Origin: Echinostoma caproni | Lineage: Eukaryota; Platyhelminthes; Trematoda; Plagiorchiida; Echinostomatidae | Direction: 5' to 3' | Length of the DNA stretch: 17,753 bases | Assembly: GCA_900618425.1 (NCBI GenBank) | Contig: UZAN01050060.1 | Location: 3,285-21,037, forward strand | Shown here: positions 1 through 8,995 of the stretch, piece by piece | How positions within the stretch are numbered: position 1 is the first letter of the stretch | Layout of the letters: every line of letters starts with the position of its first letter | Position numbers and translations under genes: made by a program | Notes under the pieces: generated by a model | The model's input: the letters and a program-made list of their open reading frames with translations, nothing else | Told to the model about the DNA's origin: nothing | Database searches by the model: none

Positions 1-189
1 AGAAAAGTTCTGCACTTGCACATCTTCCTATTTTCCAGTTTCTCCTCTACCTCTAATTCATCCATCTCAAACATTTCCAGCATCAGGATCTTCTTATTGC
101 CAGTTGTGCTTCTAATGGAAATTTGACCCATATTATCTCGCGTTCCGACTCGAATCATGTACAAGTCTCCCCGAATCCTCCACCAGCTG
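1..189. other. Unassigned flank before LINE-A
   Basis: No gene or recognisable repeat is seen here. The plus strand is pyrimidine-rich. It could be the 5' untranslated part of the LINE that follows or unrelated flanking DNA, and the sequence does not decide between these. Confidence 0.4.
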
Positions 190-230
190 AAGCCCTTCTT
201 CGTCCTCGATGCCGATTCTAACTGGCCAAA

Positions 231-1100
231 TTGAAAGTGCATACAACTATGCGTATAGGACAACAGGCGTGTTTAGCTTGTACACTCGAGGCCCTAACCA
301 TCAATGTGTATAGTGTCCAAGAAACTCGCACTCAAGATTTCAGCTCTACTATCCGACTGACGTATGCATCAAACCCATCTGCGAAGTTTCACTTACATTT
401 CTCTGGGGACCATAGGACTGTGGCTTCCGGTCTGGCTGGTGTTGGTGTGGCTCTCAGTGAGAGCTGAAACCGCACTCCTAGATTGGATCCCAGTCGACGG
501 TAAGTTGCGCGAGGTGAGGTAAGCAATCATGGCCCTGATAGACGCATTTTTTTGTCATCTCATTTACTGTAGCCCCAAAGCAGTCAATGATACTTTCTAC
601 CAAAAGCTACACGACCTCTTGCGTAAAGCGAATTGGGCTGATACCGCGATTTTAGCAGGAGAGATATGAATGCTAGAGTAGGTCCGCTGACGTCGAATGA
701 GGCGCATATGGGAGGTCCTTTCGACTAGATTCCTAGCGCTCGCAAAACGGGAAATGGCTGTTGGTTCCATGTTCTGACAACCGCCTGTTCCTTGCTAGTA
801 CGAACTTCAAACGATCCAACTGCCGGTGAGCATGGCATCACAGTAAGCCGCAATTGGCGAGGTTGCATATAAGACTGCCGATTGTACTGGAGCAATCTCC
901 TCTAACCGCACGACACAACGACGGATAAGTAAAGTCAAAGTGAGACTACGATAAGCTGTCTCAACCAGCATGCCTAACCGTCTTTCAGAATACGCTAGCT
1001 GAAAAGCTACAAACAACCGCACCTGATAAAATCCGTCAGTACTGGTCGCTTATCAAGCATGATCGGCATTCTGCTGGCTTAGTTAGTTGTGGTCTGACAA
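231..1100 (+). pseudogene. LINE-A endonuclease domain, broken
   Basis: An open stretch at 231-476 reads with motifs such as IGQQACLACTLEAL and VQETR, the latter being the QET box that holds a metal-binding Glu in APE-type endonucleases. Next comes an AGVGVAL segment, then SPKAVNDTFYQKLHDLL at about 570-620. The DMNARVG box, with the catalytic Asp and Asn, is at about 663-685 after a frameshift just downstream of an AG dipeptide. A late segment at about 840-900 reads like the SRNWRGCI-DCR stretch near the usual SDH box. In an active element this domain nicks target DNA for target-primed reverse transcription. At least three frame changes and several stops mark it as dead. Confidence 0.8.
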
Positions 1101-1189
1101 GTTGTGTCGTTGCACCCTGGATTTCCGCTGAGTCTCTACGCCTTCTCGACACACGCCGAACAATTCCGACAGGTTCCGAGCAGGTGAAA

Positions 1190-2470
1190 TCTTACTCGTA
1201 ACGAGCCGTCACCTCAACGCAAGCCTACGCAGAGGCTACGAAATCTGGTGGAGTCAAAGCGCGTGAGAGATGGAACGTGCTGCCGCCATGGGAAACCCTT
1301 TTAAGCTCTTTCATCTCATTCGGGTCGGCGGTAGAAAAGCTTTGGGTGTGAGCAAAACAATTTGCGAAGCTGACTGCTCGATGATTTACAACCAACGACG
1401 TCTTGAACGCTCGGTGGAGCACTTCAAAACACCGTTTAACTGGCCACCAGCTTCAGTTTCTCACACAGCTATTCCGGCTCACGTCTCATGGTCTGCCTCA
1501 ACAGACCCATCTTATGAGGTTGAAATCCGTAAGGAGATCCAAGCCGTGGGACGTAACAAAGCGCCGGGCTCCGATGACCTTCCCCAGGCCGCATTTCAAG
1601 ATGGTGGAATGAAGCTTACCAGAGAACTAGTGGCTCTGTTCGGAAAAGAATGACACACTGAGCAGATCATCTCATCTTACGGGTAATAGATTGTCGTCGT
1701 CATTTTAAAAAGTCGCACAGTGACTACGCCAATCATGGGGGTATGAGCACTACCCCAGTAGCGTCAAAACTGTAGGCGTCCGTGATTCTGCACCAATTAT
1801 ACAAGGCACGTGAAGAGCAAACCCGCGTGGAGCAGGCTGGGTTTCGCACCGCTCGTGGATGCATCCATCAAATCTTCACCCTCCGACAGTCGCTAGAGCA
1901 CCGTCATGCCTAACAAAGACCAAAAATCATTGTGTTCTTAGAAATCCGTGCGGTCTTCAACTCTGTCGATAGGACTGCACTATGAAACTGTTGATGAATG
2001 AAGTACCTGAGACGTGTGTCCATCCCCAAAGAATTGTCTCATCATGGCCCAGGTCCGGTTAGGGCCTATGACCAGCTTTCGCCACCCTTCGCCGTCTCCA
2101 GTAGAGTTCGACAAGGTTGCCCTATATCCTCATTCTTTTACCACTTTGTCATGGAGGATATTCTACAGAATGCTACGTCCGGTATAGCAAAAGGTGGAGT
2201 CCAACTCCTCCCAGGGAAAAGTCCTTGACTGGGTGACAACACACAGGCAGTCCAACACGCTTTGAACCATTTGACGATACAGGTATCCAGATATGATACG
2301 TGCTTTGTGCCGTCCAAACGCAAATTGCTTATACAAGACTGACAGGAGCCTCTGCTCGCACTTACCGTCTGTGGTTGAGCTTTGGGTACCTCGGGAGCTT
2401 GATCGCAGCTGGTGTTGGTGTTGGGGAGGAGATCAAATCACGAATAGCGAAATCTGGAACAGCTTTTGCT
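1190..2470 (+). pseudogene. LINE-A linker and reverse transcriptase, broken
   Basis: The linker reads EMERAAAMGNPFKLFHLIR at about 1264-1320, which joins endonuclease to RT in this LINE group. RT motifs follow: NKAPGSDDLP (about 1555), EQAGFRTARGCIHQIF (about 1827), a motif A that reads FLEIRAVFNSVDR (about 1937), and the VRQGCPIS box (about 2110). The first catalytic Asp of motif A is Glu in this copy. The YADD box expected near 2220-2245 is missing: the text runs from LLPGKSP, through a stop, straight into DNTQAVQHAL, which suggests a small deletion of the active site. Later frames still show SLIAAGVGVGEEI near 2400. The enzyme would copy LINE RNA at the nick. This copy is inactive. Confidence 0.85.
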
Positions 2471-2930
2471 ATCCCGCAGCACCTGTGGCGCCGCCATTAC
2501 ATCTGACTGCCCCATAGGGGAGGGGTGTACATCACCGCGGCCCATATTGTCCCACTTTACGATTGCGAGACCTGGTCCCTTCGCGTTGAGGATTGTGATT
2601 GGCCTTGTGAATTCGAAGACCGATGTTCCCGAAGCGTTGCTCGTGTGATGAAAATATAGGGTGAGCAATGAAATTCGTCGTCGTGTGTTGCGTGCAGATA
2701 GTAGCTCTCTAACATAAGTAATCGCTCTAAACCGCTACGGATAGTTTGTCCACCTATTGCGTATGCCTGCCTTTCGTCTACCGCTCCGTGCTCTCTTTGC
2801 ACGTTCTGGGCAAGGTTGGGAAAAGGGCCGTGGCGGTCAGAGCATTACCTGGCGTAGAGGTATGAAGAGGTATGAAGGCTCAGCGTTGGCTTCGGTTGAT
2901 GCAGCTCACCGCGACATAGAAAGCTTCGAG
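2471..2930 (+). pseudogene. LINE-A C-terminal domain, broken
   Basis: Pieces in alternating frames read HLWRRHYI (about 2480), CETWSLRVEDC (about 2565), VSNEIRRRVLR (about 2660), then an unbroken run at 2757-2900 with LRMPAFRLPLRALFAR, SGQGWEKGRGGQ and SITWRRGMKR. This is the standard C-terminus of the LINE family seen widely in flukes, and it is the best-preserved part here. Compare the version at 17270-17515, which has VSNVKVSRRLLG, WLGHVLRM and ITWRRRM. Similarity is lost by about 2930, where the expected GWGPKD-type tail does not appear, so the extreme 3' end is missing or too decayed. Confidence 0.8.
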
Positions 2931-3120
2931 AAAATTAAAGCAATTATCACCCGAAGTAAACTTGAACAAAGAACACAACACTGCAAACGAGCACGATTTA
3001 ATTCCGGAATCATTTCGCTGCATCTCAGCTGATGCTTACTGCAGAATACAAATCAGTTTAAATATCACATGTGTTGATAATCTAACATGGTATCAATTTA
3101 CTCTTCCGCTTAAGTGGTTA
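2931..3120. other. Unassigned spacer between LINE-A and Penelope fragment
   Basis: The plus strand is open through most of this stretch and on to 3300, but the open frame lies opposite the Penelope-like fragment and shows no domain of its own. I see nothing else here. Confidence 0.4.
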
Positions 3121-3377
3121 CCAGGGCAAGACCAGACTGATATAGACCTCCTTTTGCTGACAAAACAGAGGCTTTCGACGCCTGATTGCTATGGCCTCTA
3201 CAAATCTCAGCAGCCGTCCATTCGAGATTATGTAACCAACCCGAAAAGAAGTCCCGCGGTCGGCTTGGTGGCCGGTCTACAGCAGATGGCTAGCAATTGA
3301 TGATGCAGGTGTTCTGTGCGGTTGACTTGGTGCGCTGGTTGTTTGTATGGCCCTCAATCTGATCCGTTCGCGTTCGA
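3121..3377 (-). pseudogene. Penelope-like element C-terminal fragment
   Basis: The minus strand from 3377 down to 3121 stays in one frame with a single in-frame stop. It reads ERERIRLRAIQTTSAPSQ, SSIASHLL, TGHQAD, then RFVEAIAIRRRKPLFCQQKE and ends LPW. The pattern IA-H-L-TGH, followed about 30 residues later by EAIAIR-KP and a closing LPW, matches my knowledge of the C-terminal part of invertebrate Penelope-like retroelements, where the GIY-YIG endonuclease region lies. The N-terminal GIY-YIG signature itself is not visible, so this is a truncated 3' piece. The stop interrupts the segment just before TGHQ. The assignment comes from motif recognition only. A GIY-YIG domain in another type of element is the main alternative. 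Confidence 0.6.
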
Positions 3378-3444
3378 CCCATGCTGCCATATTTTACTTT
3401 TTCCTTGTGACTGTATGCTGCGCTAAATGCTCCTGGTGTACAAG

Positions 3445-3710
3445 GAGCTGAAGTTTCATTCATTAGGAGGATTAAAGCGTTTTGTGACTTGTGACTGAAA
3501 TTACGGAGCTGGTTGAATTCTACTTGAAAGCAGATCTTCATTTTGATGGGCTTGGATCACCAATATACGGCCAGCTAGTAGATACGGCGATGAAACTCTT
3601 CGAAGGTAAACCATTTGAAGAAAACCATCCTCGTTTCTGTGAACCATATGGAGACGACACGTTTGTGGTGCTACCCGCAGCAAGAATTGAACTATTTGGT
3701 GATCACCCAA
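3445..3710 (+). pseudogene. Exon-like block of unrecognised cellular gene, frame broken by 7-bp duplication
   Basis: From 3445 the frame reads ELKFHSLGGLKRFVT and then stops. After a perfect 7-bp tandem duplication (TGTGACT at 3483-3489 and 3490-3496) the next frame continues TEITELVEFYLKADLHFDGL, then IYGQLVDTAMKLFEGKPF and GDDTFVVLPAARIELFGDHP. The two frames differ by exactly the 7 bases. A consensus donor (AA then GTAAGT) follows at 3711. A pyrimidine run at about 3393-3412 precedes the first AG, at 3443-3444, as expected for an acceptor. That gives a 266-base exon, or 259 without the extra copy. The composition is balanced and protein-like, unlike its surroundings. I do not recognise the family. 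It could be a real exon with an assembly error, a recent pseudogene, or a polymorphic null allele. Confidence 0.5.
3483..3496. repeat. Perfect 7-bp tandem duplication (TGTGACT x2)
   Basis: Two adjacent copies of TGTGACT lie inside the exon-like block. The second copy shifts the reading frame by 7 and creates a TGA stop at 3485-3487 in the downstream frame and another at the end of the upstream frame. Both sides are otherwise open in frames that differ by exactly this length. Confidence 0.85.
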
Positions 3711-3720
3711 GTAAGTTTAC
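3711..3720 (+). other. Candidate splice donor
   Basis: GTAAGTTTAC starts directly after the exon-like block and matches the eukaryotic donor consensus GTAAGT. Beyond it the open frame continues to 4135, but its composition changes and no domain is seen, as expected for an intron that is open by chance. Confidence 0.5.
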
Positions 3721-4149
3721 GGCAGGGATGGAATTTATTCGCGGGGAGGGAAACGATGTGAAACTCCCTTGCTTGAATGTTTTCATCATAATAAAAAATC
3801 AGGAACTACTGTGTAGTGGAAGCCAACAACGACCGATCGGGTACTGGACTAAGTTAGCCATCTCATGTCACCCGAGAAGCTGTGTTGGTATTTTGTTTCG
3901 CCGTGCCGACATACATTGCAGCACAAAAGAACTCCGGCATAAAGAACGGATCTATCTGTTCCAGCCATTCCATACTGCCATATATGTGATATATCAGAAG
4001 CCGTCTATCACACCCTATGCCCTTTGGGTGTCGCCAATGCCCACAACACAACAATACATTCAATTTTATTTAGCGGCAATGATCACATGGAACCAGACAA
4101 ACACTCAGGGGTGGTGTACCCAGTTCTGTGCTTAGAAGGTGATCAACAT
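3721..4149. other. Unassigned stretch, probably intron or decayed repeat
   Basis: An open plus-strand frame runs to a stop near 4133-4135 (its residues include CHPRSCVGILFRRADIHC and ITPYALWVSPMPTTQQY). No domain is recognised and the minus strand is also partly open. The left part is most simply intron after the donor at 3711, and the rest may be the 3' flank of LINE-B. I do not call a protein here. Confidence 0.35.
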
Positions 4150-4782
4150 TACTAGTCAAGCCAAGAAACGCTTTGTGCACCCAAAGAGTGAATTTTTCAG
4201 AAATTTAAGACTTTCCTCTGGATAGATAAAAACAACTGCAAACAAAAAAGACAACATAAGAAATTCCACACTTTGGTAAATGAGAGAAAAATTAGTGCGA
4301 GTTTTTCCCTGAGGTGGGTAAGAATATTCTGACGATTAACCGGTAACCGAGCAAGGCGTGCAATTACAATGTTTTTCTGTGAAGAAGTCCGCACAGTAAG
4401 CAGTTCATAATTGGAGAGAGTTCGGGGATTTGACAGGGCTTTCGCGATATCCTTGTGTAGACAGTGCCTTTGATCACGTGTTATCCTATGTATGAATGTT
4501 TCACAAGTGTCAAGATACTTGGAAATAAAGAAATCAACTGAAACAACTCAATCAACTACACTGTAGTGGGACAAAAGTTTAAGGGATCTCAAAAATAAAG
4601 TGATCTTTTTCTCTCAGTCCAAGGAGAAAAATCGAGGAATAGTATAGCCAGTGTGACAGAATGCGGGCAATCAAAAATTCAAAAATAAGATTGTGGTAGG
4701 CCAGTTTCCTGAGCCTGTAAGCATAAAAAGATAGTTTTGAACTTTTTTGAAAACGTTGATGACATGGTCAAACTAGAACAGG
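4150..4782 (-). pseudogene. LINE-B C-terminal region, heavily decayed
   Basis: Below 4783 the minus strand continues as the thumb and C-terminal part of a CR1-like ORF in broken frames. Pieces include SVTSLGVPLTHNLF, LQAQETGLPQSYF, VVDLSCFN, ALSTQGY, and a last block with YPPQGKTRTNFSLIYQSVEF near 4310-4260. The order matches the usual C-terminus of this group (a KLAGLPTSFF-like segment, an ILLYCSP-like segment, then a serine and arginine rich segment before FLP-LARVL). Identity is low, so the boundary at about 4150 is approximate. Confidence 0.55.
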
Positions 4783-5831
4783 TTATGGGTTAGGGGGACA
4801 CCAAGGGATGTAACAGACAGATTTGTGAATTCTTGAATTGTTAACTCTAAGATCAGGGAGATTATTAACTAATGAAAGATAACAGGGACTGGTTTTAAGA
4901 ATCAATGGAACTTCAATGCACTTACTGATGTTAAGCACAAGAGATCGGGTCGCCGACCAATTATGAAGTCCATTAAGACTGTCCTGGAGAGGTCGGAAAC
5001 TGTTTAAAATAGGGGATGGGGAAACAAATACAATATCATCAGCGTACTTACAAGCACTAAAGTCTCTGGGAATGGGGAGATTTTGTATATGCATAGAAAA
5101 CAAGAAAGGAGACAAAATAGCACCTTGAAAAACACCGGCTTCAATGTTAGTTTAAGAAGACTGTACCCCAATCAGTGAAGTAAACTGGGTTCTACGGGAG
5201 AAGCAGTCGATTAGAACATTCAAGACTTCAGGAGTTAGACCACGCTCAGAAAGACGTTCAATAAGCACTCTTCGGTCGAGAGAACCAAAAGCGTTTGTAT
5301 AAGCAAGAAACGTTAAACGAGTGGTACCGGTACCATTTTCCAAGACGGAAGCAATAGAATGAACAATTTAAGCAACGGCGTGAAAATTGGAAAGATGAGG
5401 TTTATAAGCAAATTGTAAAGGGTTATGGAAATTACGCTGGAGTATCATGCGGTGCAGCAAAAAGTTTTCAAAAACCTTCAGCAACACAGATGTGCAGACA
5501 ATTGGACGATACTTTGACGATCCTTTCTTTGGGATTGATCTGATCCGAGCTGACCCCCAACAATCGGGGGTCGTTCCGGATGACAAACAAGTATTGAACA
5601 ATTCAGCAATGGGTGTTGCAAGCTGGTCGGCGCAAGCTTTCAACGACTGAGGTGCGAATTCATCGGGACCATGGTCTTGGGTTTCCTCAAAACTTGGATA
5701 ACCTTGACCGGAAAAACGGGATTTATTGCATCACGCGTAGGAAAAGGAGGTACAGAAGTAAATTGACGGTTAAGTACCTCAACGTTGGGACAAGAGCTGA
5801 TGCGTGAGCCAGTTTCCGCACGGTAGTCCAT
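4783..5831 (-). pseudogene. LINE-B reverse transcriptase, two stops and altered motif A
   Basis: From 5643 down to 4783 the minus strand keeps a single frame with only two stops, at about 5365-5367 and 5149-5151. A short upstream piece (5831-5640) in another frame ends VIQVLRKPKTMVPMNSHLS. Domains in order: FNTCLSSGTTPDCW and RIRSIPKKGSSKYRPI (RT motif 1), then HNPLQFAYKPHLSNFHAV (motif 2). Motif A reads FLAYTNAFGSLDRR, with Ala (codon 5302-5304) where the catalytic Asp is expected. Next are GVFQGAILSPFLFSMHI (motif B), CKYADDIVFVSPSP with an intact YADD at 5035-5046, and LVLNISKCIEVPL. The stops and the lost motif A Asp make it inactive. The long shared frame indicates a fairly young copy. 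Confidence 0.85.
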
Positions 5832-5989
5832 ATCTCACGACGGCTTTTATTGCCAAAACAGTCTCAACGTACATTCCGTTCAGGCGTCTTGCTTCAGCTC
5901 TAATCAGCACAGAGGACTCTTTGACACTGTTACCCCGGCCGGTCAAGTAAGCCGTCTCTTTAGCGCGACGGAGTCGCTTAACGAGGGGT

Positions 5990-6700
5990 GGGGAAAACCT
6001 TTAGGTTCGAATATAAATATTTTCTACAGGACAATATTGGTCGTAGCAGAAATTAAGACAATAAGTAAGATGTTCGCTGGACAAAGACGGTTGATTACTG
6101 AAGAACACAGAAAAGTCATTAGAAGAAACTAAGTCCCGCAGCCTGTACACGTTTTCCGGAGAACAATTTCCTCTCCGTAGAGTAGGAGAGGTGGGTCGGG
6201 TATAAAGGAATTGGTTAGTTTTACTGTACATCTTGGGTTAAAGAAGAATGATACAGTGGTCAGAAGTGCTAATTGGGGCTCCCTTAAAACATGAAACATA
6301 TTGGGACTATTTACATAAATGCCGTCAAGGAAGGCATTGGTTCGGTTTGGGAAATTGACGAGGTTCACTAAGCTTAAAGTAGTTAGAAAGGAATTATCAA
6401 AGCGATTAAAGTCTCCAGCGATAGTACACAAAGACTGTTCAATACAAGTGGCAAATCTTGTTACGTCAGGGTCAAGCGTATAAGGGACTATATATATATA
6501 TATTAACCAAACAAATAAAGCGAAATCTGCTGAGAAAACGGGGATTGCAGCCAAGAAAAGTACAATTAATTTTATGTAGGAGAGACAAGAAAACCATTGT
6601 GTACTCACCTACATGAACACAAGTGCAACACCGCGCTGATCTACGGTGCAACCGCTACACACGAGGTCAGAATCAACGACGTAAAATCAGTGGAAATGGC
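5990..6700 (-). pseudogene. LINE-B endonuclease domain, broken
   Basis: Near 6700-6640 a trace with VDQRGVALVFM resembles the CDR-RGGGV segment of CR1-type endonucleases. The long frame from 6608 to 6129 then reads IYIYIVPYTLDPDVTRFATC (the box that is YRPP-like in relatives) and AGDFNRFDNSFLTTLSLVNL, which holds the catalytic Asp and Asn of the GDFN box. It continues with NFPNRTNAFLDGIYVNSPNM, and the SDH box region near 6270 is reached only in a shifted frame. A piece at 6231-6001 in another frame (VYRLRDLVSSNDFSVFF) continues into the linker. The role in an active element is nicking of target DNA. A TA run at 6489-6504 lies in the YIYIY part. Frameshifts show that the domain is dead. Confidence 0.75.
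6489..6504. repeat. (TA)n microsatellite
   Basis: A short run of TA units lies inside the LINE-B endonuclease and is read there as alternating Tyr and Ile. It may be a length-variable site. Confidence 0.85.
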
Positions 6701-6861
6701 AAAGAGGAAGGGAGGAAGTTTGCTCTCTGACACGTTCCGTTCGACCAGTGCATTCAATCGGCAAACCAAAATCGATAGTAATTACCCAAGGGTTGTGAAA
6801 AAAATGAGAGAAGTAGGATTGGTAGACAAACAGGTGCACAAAATCCACAGGCAGACTCAAT

Positions 6862-6876
6862 TCACACACACACACC
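6862..6876. repeat. (CA)n microsatellite
   Basis: A short CACACACACACAC run lies upstream of the LINE-B endonuclease. It is simple sequence with no other sign of function. Confidence 0.8.
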
Positions 6877-6904
6877 ACGTGAATTCTCTACTTTCTACTG
6901 GATC

Positions 6905-7675
6905 GATGCGTGTATGCACGTTCAGTGGTTCTGTATAGTCGCAACTCTCACATGTCCGGTTAAGTCACCCGATCGTGCACGTGACAGTTTGTTAAGTGGC
7001 AGTTCCGAATTGCGTATCGTCATTTAAGCATCTCGCGTACAATTGGTATTCGATTCAATTATACTTCACTAAGATCAATATGCAGTCACGGTCATCTGTC
7101 AAAACAGACAATAAAAGTGGTAATATTGATAGCGGAACTGTTTCACAGCTACTTTTTCATAAATGTGGCAATTACACTACTCTTGATGTGAGGATAAAAT
7201 TGAAGCTTTATCTATATAAATGCAAGAAATATACTCTTCTTACTGCTAAAGTCCAGCAACGTTTTTCACTATGAAGACATCCATCTTTGTGATTTTGAAA
7301 CACGCAAATAACCTTATTTCTCGGTAACAAACGCATCCATAGAGGAGGTAGACATTACATAGTTAGGTTAGTTGCACTAGCTTCCGCACTCTACTCACTC
7401 GCGAAGGAACCATGAATCAATTACATCAATTACATCCGTATTCGTGAAACGACCCGCAGCACTGGTTTTGTACACCAAATTCTTCTACCTCCCCTCGTCC
7501 GGTAGTTGACTGCTAATCAAGTCTCTTTATCTAGCGGGACACCACCCACCTTCAAATCTCTAGCAACACTTTCCACTCATCTTTTCTTAATAAACGTAGT
7601 GCCTGAGCCTTCACAAATCATTGAGCCACAGTCTCCAGAGCAAAATCTTGTCTTAATCAGTTGTGAGATTCAACC
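6905..7675. other. Unassigned stretch between LINE-B and LINE-C
   Basis: No convincing gene is seen. A plus-strand ATG at 7081 opens a 64-codon frame (MQSRSSVKTDNKSGNIDSG at its start, lysine-rich later) that ends near 7274. It has no recognised domain and is probably chance. The right part, 7400-7675, is pyrimidine-rich and is likely the eroded 5' side of LINE-C. Confidence 0.4.
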
Positions 7676-8320
7676 GTGTTGAGAAACAACATGAACCAAC
7701 TAGTATTGACTTCCCCACACGAACCCGGTGTGTCTACACCCTTGAGATCGTTATCACGTCAGACCGTTCTCTTTTCTCATGCATACTGTCCTTCAGCTTG
7801 GCTCATTAGACCACTGTATAGTTTCTTGCTCTATGAAATTTCCTCAGTCCCACACTCCATCCACCTCTAAACGAACATTTTGGCACTACAACTCAGCCAA
7901 CTGAGATTTTTTCGCGACATCTGAGTTTCCTGCGCTTGGAACAATTGCTATTCCACTTTAAAAAGTTGCATATCATTCTCCAACTTTACGGAAACCGTCC
8001 TTCAATGTTTACATCTTTTATTCCATGCTTTTCCGAACCCCGCAAATGCAAATCCCTCGAGTAGTTTAACCACGCTTGCAATACCACTGTATTCCTTAAA
8101 CGCTTGATCTCCCCGTCATCGGTAGCCTTCTTCCTTGCCGAAACAATTTCCCTCTGTTTCTACCGTTCTAATCTCCCTCCCAGCTGAGATTCCTCTGTTG
8201 AAATTGTTTGTGAACGACACGGGAACCCTGAGGGTTTACATCCTGGTTCATCATCAACTCCACCTCACTTACGAGTTCTAATTCTCTATTCTTTTATCCG
8301 TTTCCACCGCTACCTCTTCC
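7676..8320 (+). pseudogene. LINE-C: end of endonuclease and linker of a third non-LTR element
   Basis: A piece with NQLVLTSPHEPGVSTPL at 7691-7740 resembles the LDLVLTSSP segment before the last endonuclease box. In a second frame, GSLDHCIVSCSMKFPQSHTP (about 7800-7860) holds a DH that matches the final SDH box, followed by TSKRTFWHYNSAN. The linker continues with ANANPSS and EPRKCKSLE-FNHACNTTVFLKR (about 8035-8105), where a TAG replaces an expected Trp codon in the conserved WFN-C signature. Then a VNDTGTL-type piece appears at about 8210. Similarity ends where gypsy-1 begins at 8326. The RT is absent. The copy is therefore cut at its right side and much more decayed than LINE-B. Confidence 0.6.
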
Positions 8321-8325
8321 TTACC

Positions 8326-8995
8326 CTACGGTGGAATCCGAATGTGTTGGATGTGCCGTCGTTGGCAGAAATCCCGGAAAACAGTCGAGGTGAATTGGGT
8401 GCCATTGTTCAAAACGATCACTTCCGGTAGGTCATGTTTGGCGAGAACGCGGCGATCCCATGGACCTGTAGGTGCTGGCCACGCAATCGGTTGTTCTTTT
8501 GCTGGAAATTTGGCCGCCTGTTGGCACTGGGAACATTGCCGAACAATGGTTTCTATGTCTCTGCCCATGAAGGGCCAGTACACATCTTCGTGCGATTACC
8601 TTCATCCTGCTGATGCCGAGGTGGGTCGCATGAAATTGGTGGAGTAGTCGTGAACTTAATGACGATGGAATGACAACACGATTGGCGAACATGAGGCATG
8701 AGTCAACCAAAGATAGGGATGCACGTCGCATATGAAACTGTTTCAGCTTGTTGGAGGTCATTGTAGGTGGCCAGCCATATACAGTCCATGACATAGCGGA
8801 TTGAACATTGGGGGCATTTGCCGAGGCATGCTTGATGTCCTCTACAGTAACAGGAGTTCCCCTGATAGCGTCGTTCAGTGCCCGACGTGTATCAGCGTCG
8901 GATGTGATAGCTGAAATCACCATGTATTCTGGGGTGGACGTCTGGTTTTGTGGAAGTCGTGATAAACCATCCGCTTGACTAAAGTCCTGCGTGTG
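8326..8995 (-). pseudogene. Gypsy-1 RNase H end and integrase, internally deleted
   Basis: The block starts with HTQDFSQADGLSRLPQ, the last RNase H segment. About 100 residues of connector follow (ANAPNVQSAMSWTVYGWPP and LVDSCLMFANRVVIPSSL), then the H2C2 zinc-binding part, with HATHLGISRMK and, after a frameshift near 8583, MYWPFMGRDIETIVRQCSQC. After AWPAPTGPWDRR the sequence jumps at 8448/8449 to VLAKHDLPEVIV. The stretch with the first catalytic Asp is therefore missing. The second core box reads LNNGTQFTS, with Asn (8407-8409) where the catalytic Asp is expected. The frame ends at IRIPP, and the third catalytic residue is not present. Integrase would insert element DNA. This one cannot. 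Confidence 0.85.

Larger units (their letters stand above)
190..2930 (+). mobile_element. Decayed APE-type non-LTR retrotransposon (LINE-A)
   Basis: The plus strand carries, in the right order and spacing, an apurinic-type endonuclease, a long linker, a reverse transcriptase and the C-terminal domain usual for a trematode LINE. The copy is therefore nearly complete in length and was not heavily 5'-truncated. The frame changes many times and stops are frequent, so it cannot encode a working protein. The start is placed near the first recognisable endonuclease residues, and the end where C-terminal similarity fades. Its C-terminus is the same type as the fragment at 17235-17660, so two insertions of one family flank the window. 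Clade assignment (RTE-like or CR1-like) is uncertain because I cannot build a tree. Confidence 0.85.
4150..6700 (-). mobile_element. Decayed CR1-like non-LTR retrotransposon (LINE-B)
   Basis: On the minus strand, from high to low coordinates, the endonuclease (about 6700-6000), linker, reverse transcriptase (about 5831-4783) and C-terminal domain (about 4782-4150) occur in order. It belongs to a different family from LINE-A: the RT boxes read GVFQGAILSPF and KYADDIVF instead of the RQGCPIS type. The 5' end is not sharp, with endonuclease traces starting near 6700. The 3' end is set where C-terminal similarity fades. No target-site duplication or 3' tail repeat is evident. It is better preserved than LINE-A, with the RT in one frame for some 860 bases. 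Confidence 0.85.

Noticed and set aside
3491..4135. A single 214-codon protein
   Set aside because: It begins with GTG inside the exon-like block, and the protein-like character ends at the splice donor at 3711. The remainder shows no domain and is better read as intron left open by chance.
5799..5825. Another hammerhead-like core near GCTGATGCGTGAG
   Set aside because: The core has C in place of the invariant A and the text is part of the LINE-B linker.
6996..7060. A 3' LTR of gypsy-1, because of a TTTGTTA-like start
   Set aside because: Similarity to the LTR at 10006 is limited to a few bases and does not continue.
6996..7274. A small lysine-rich protein gene starting at the ATG at 7081
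   Set aside because: No domain, no promoter or splice evidence, and the length is within chance for AT-rich DNA.
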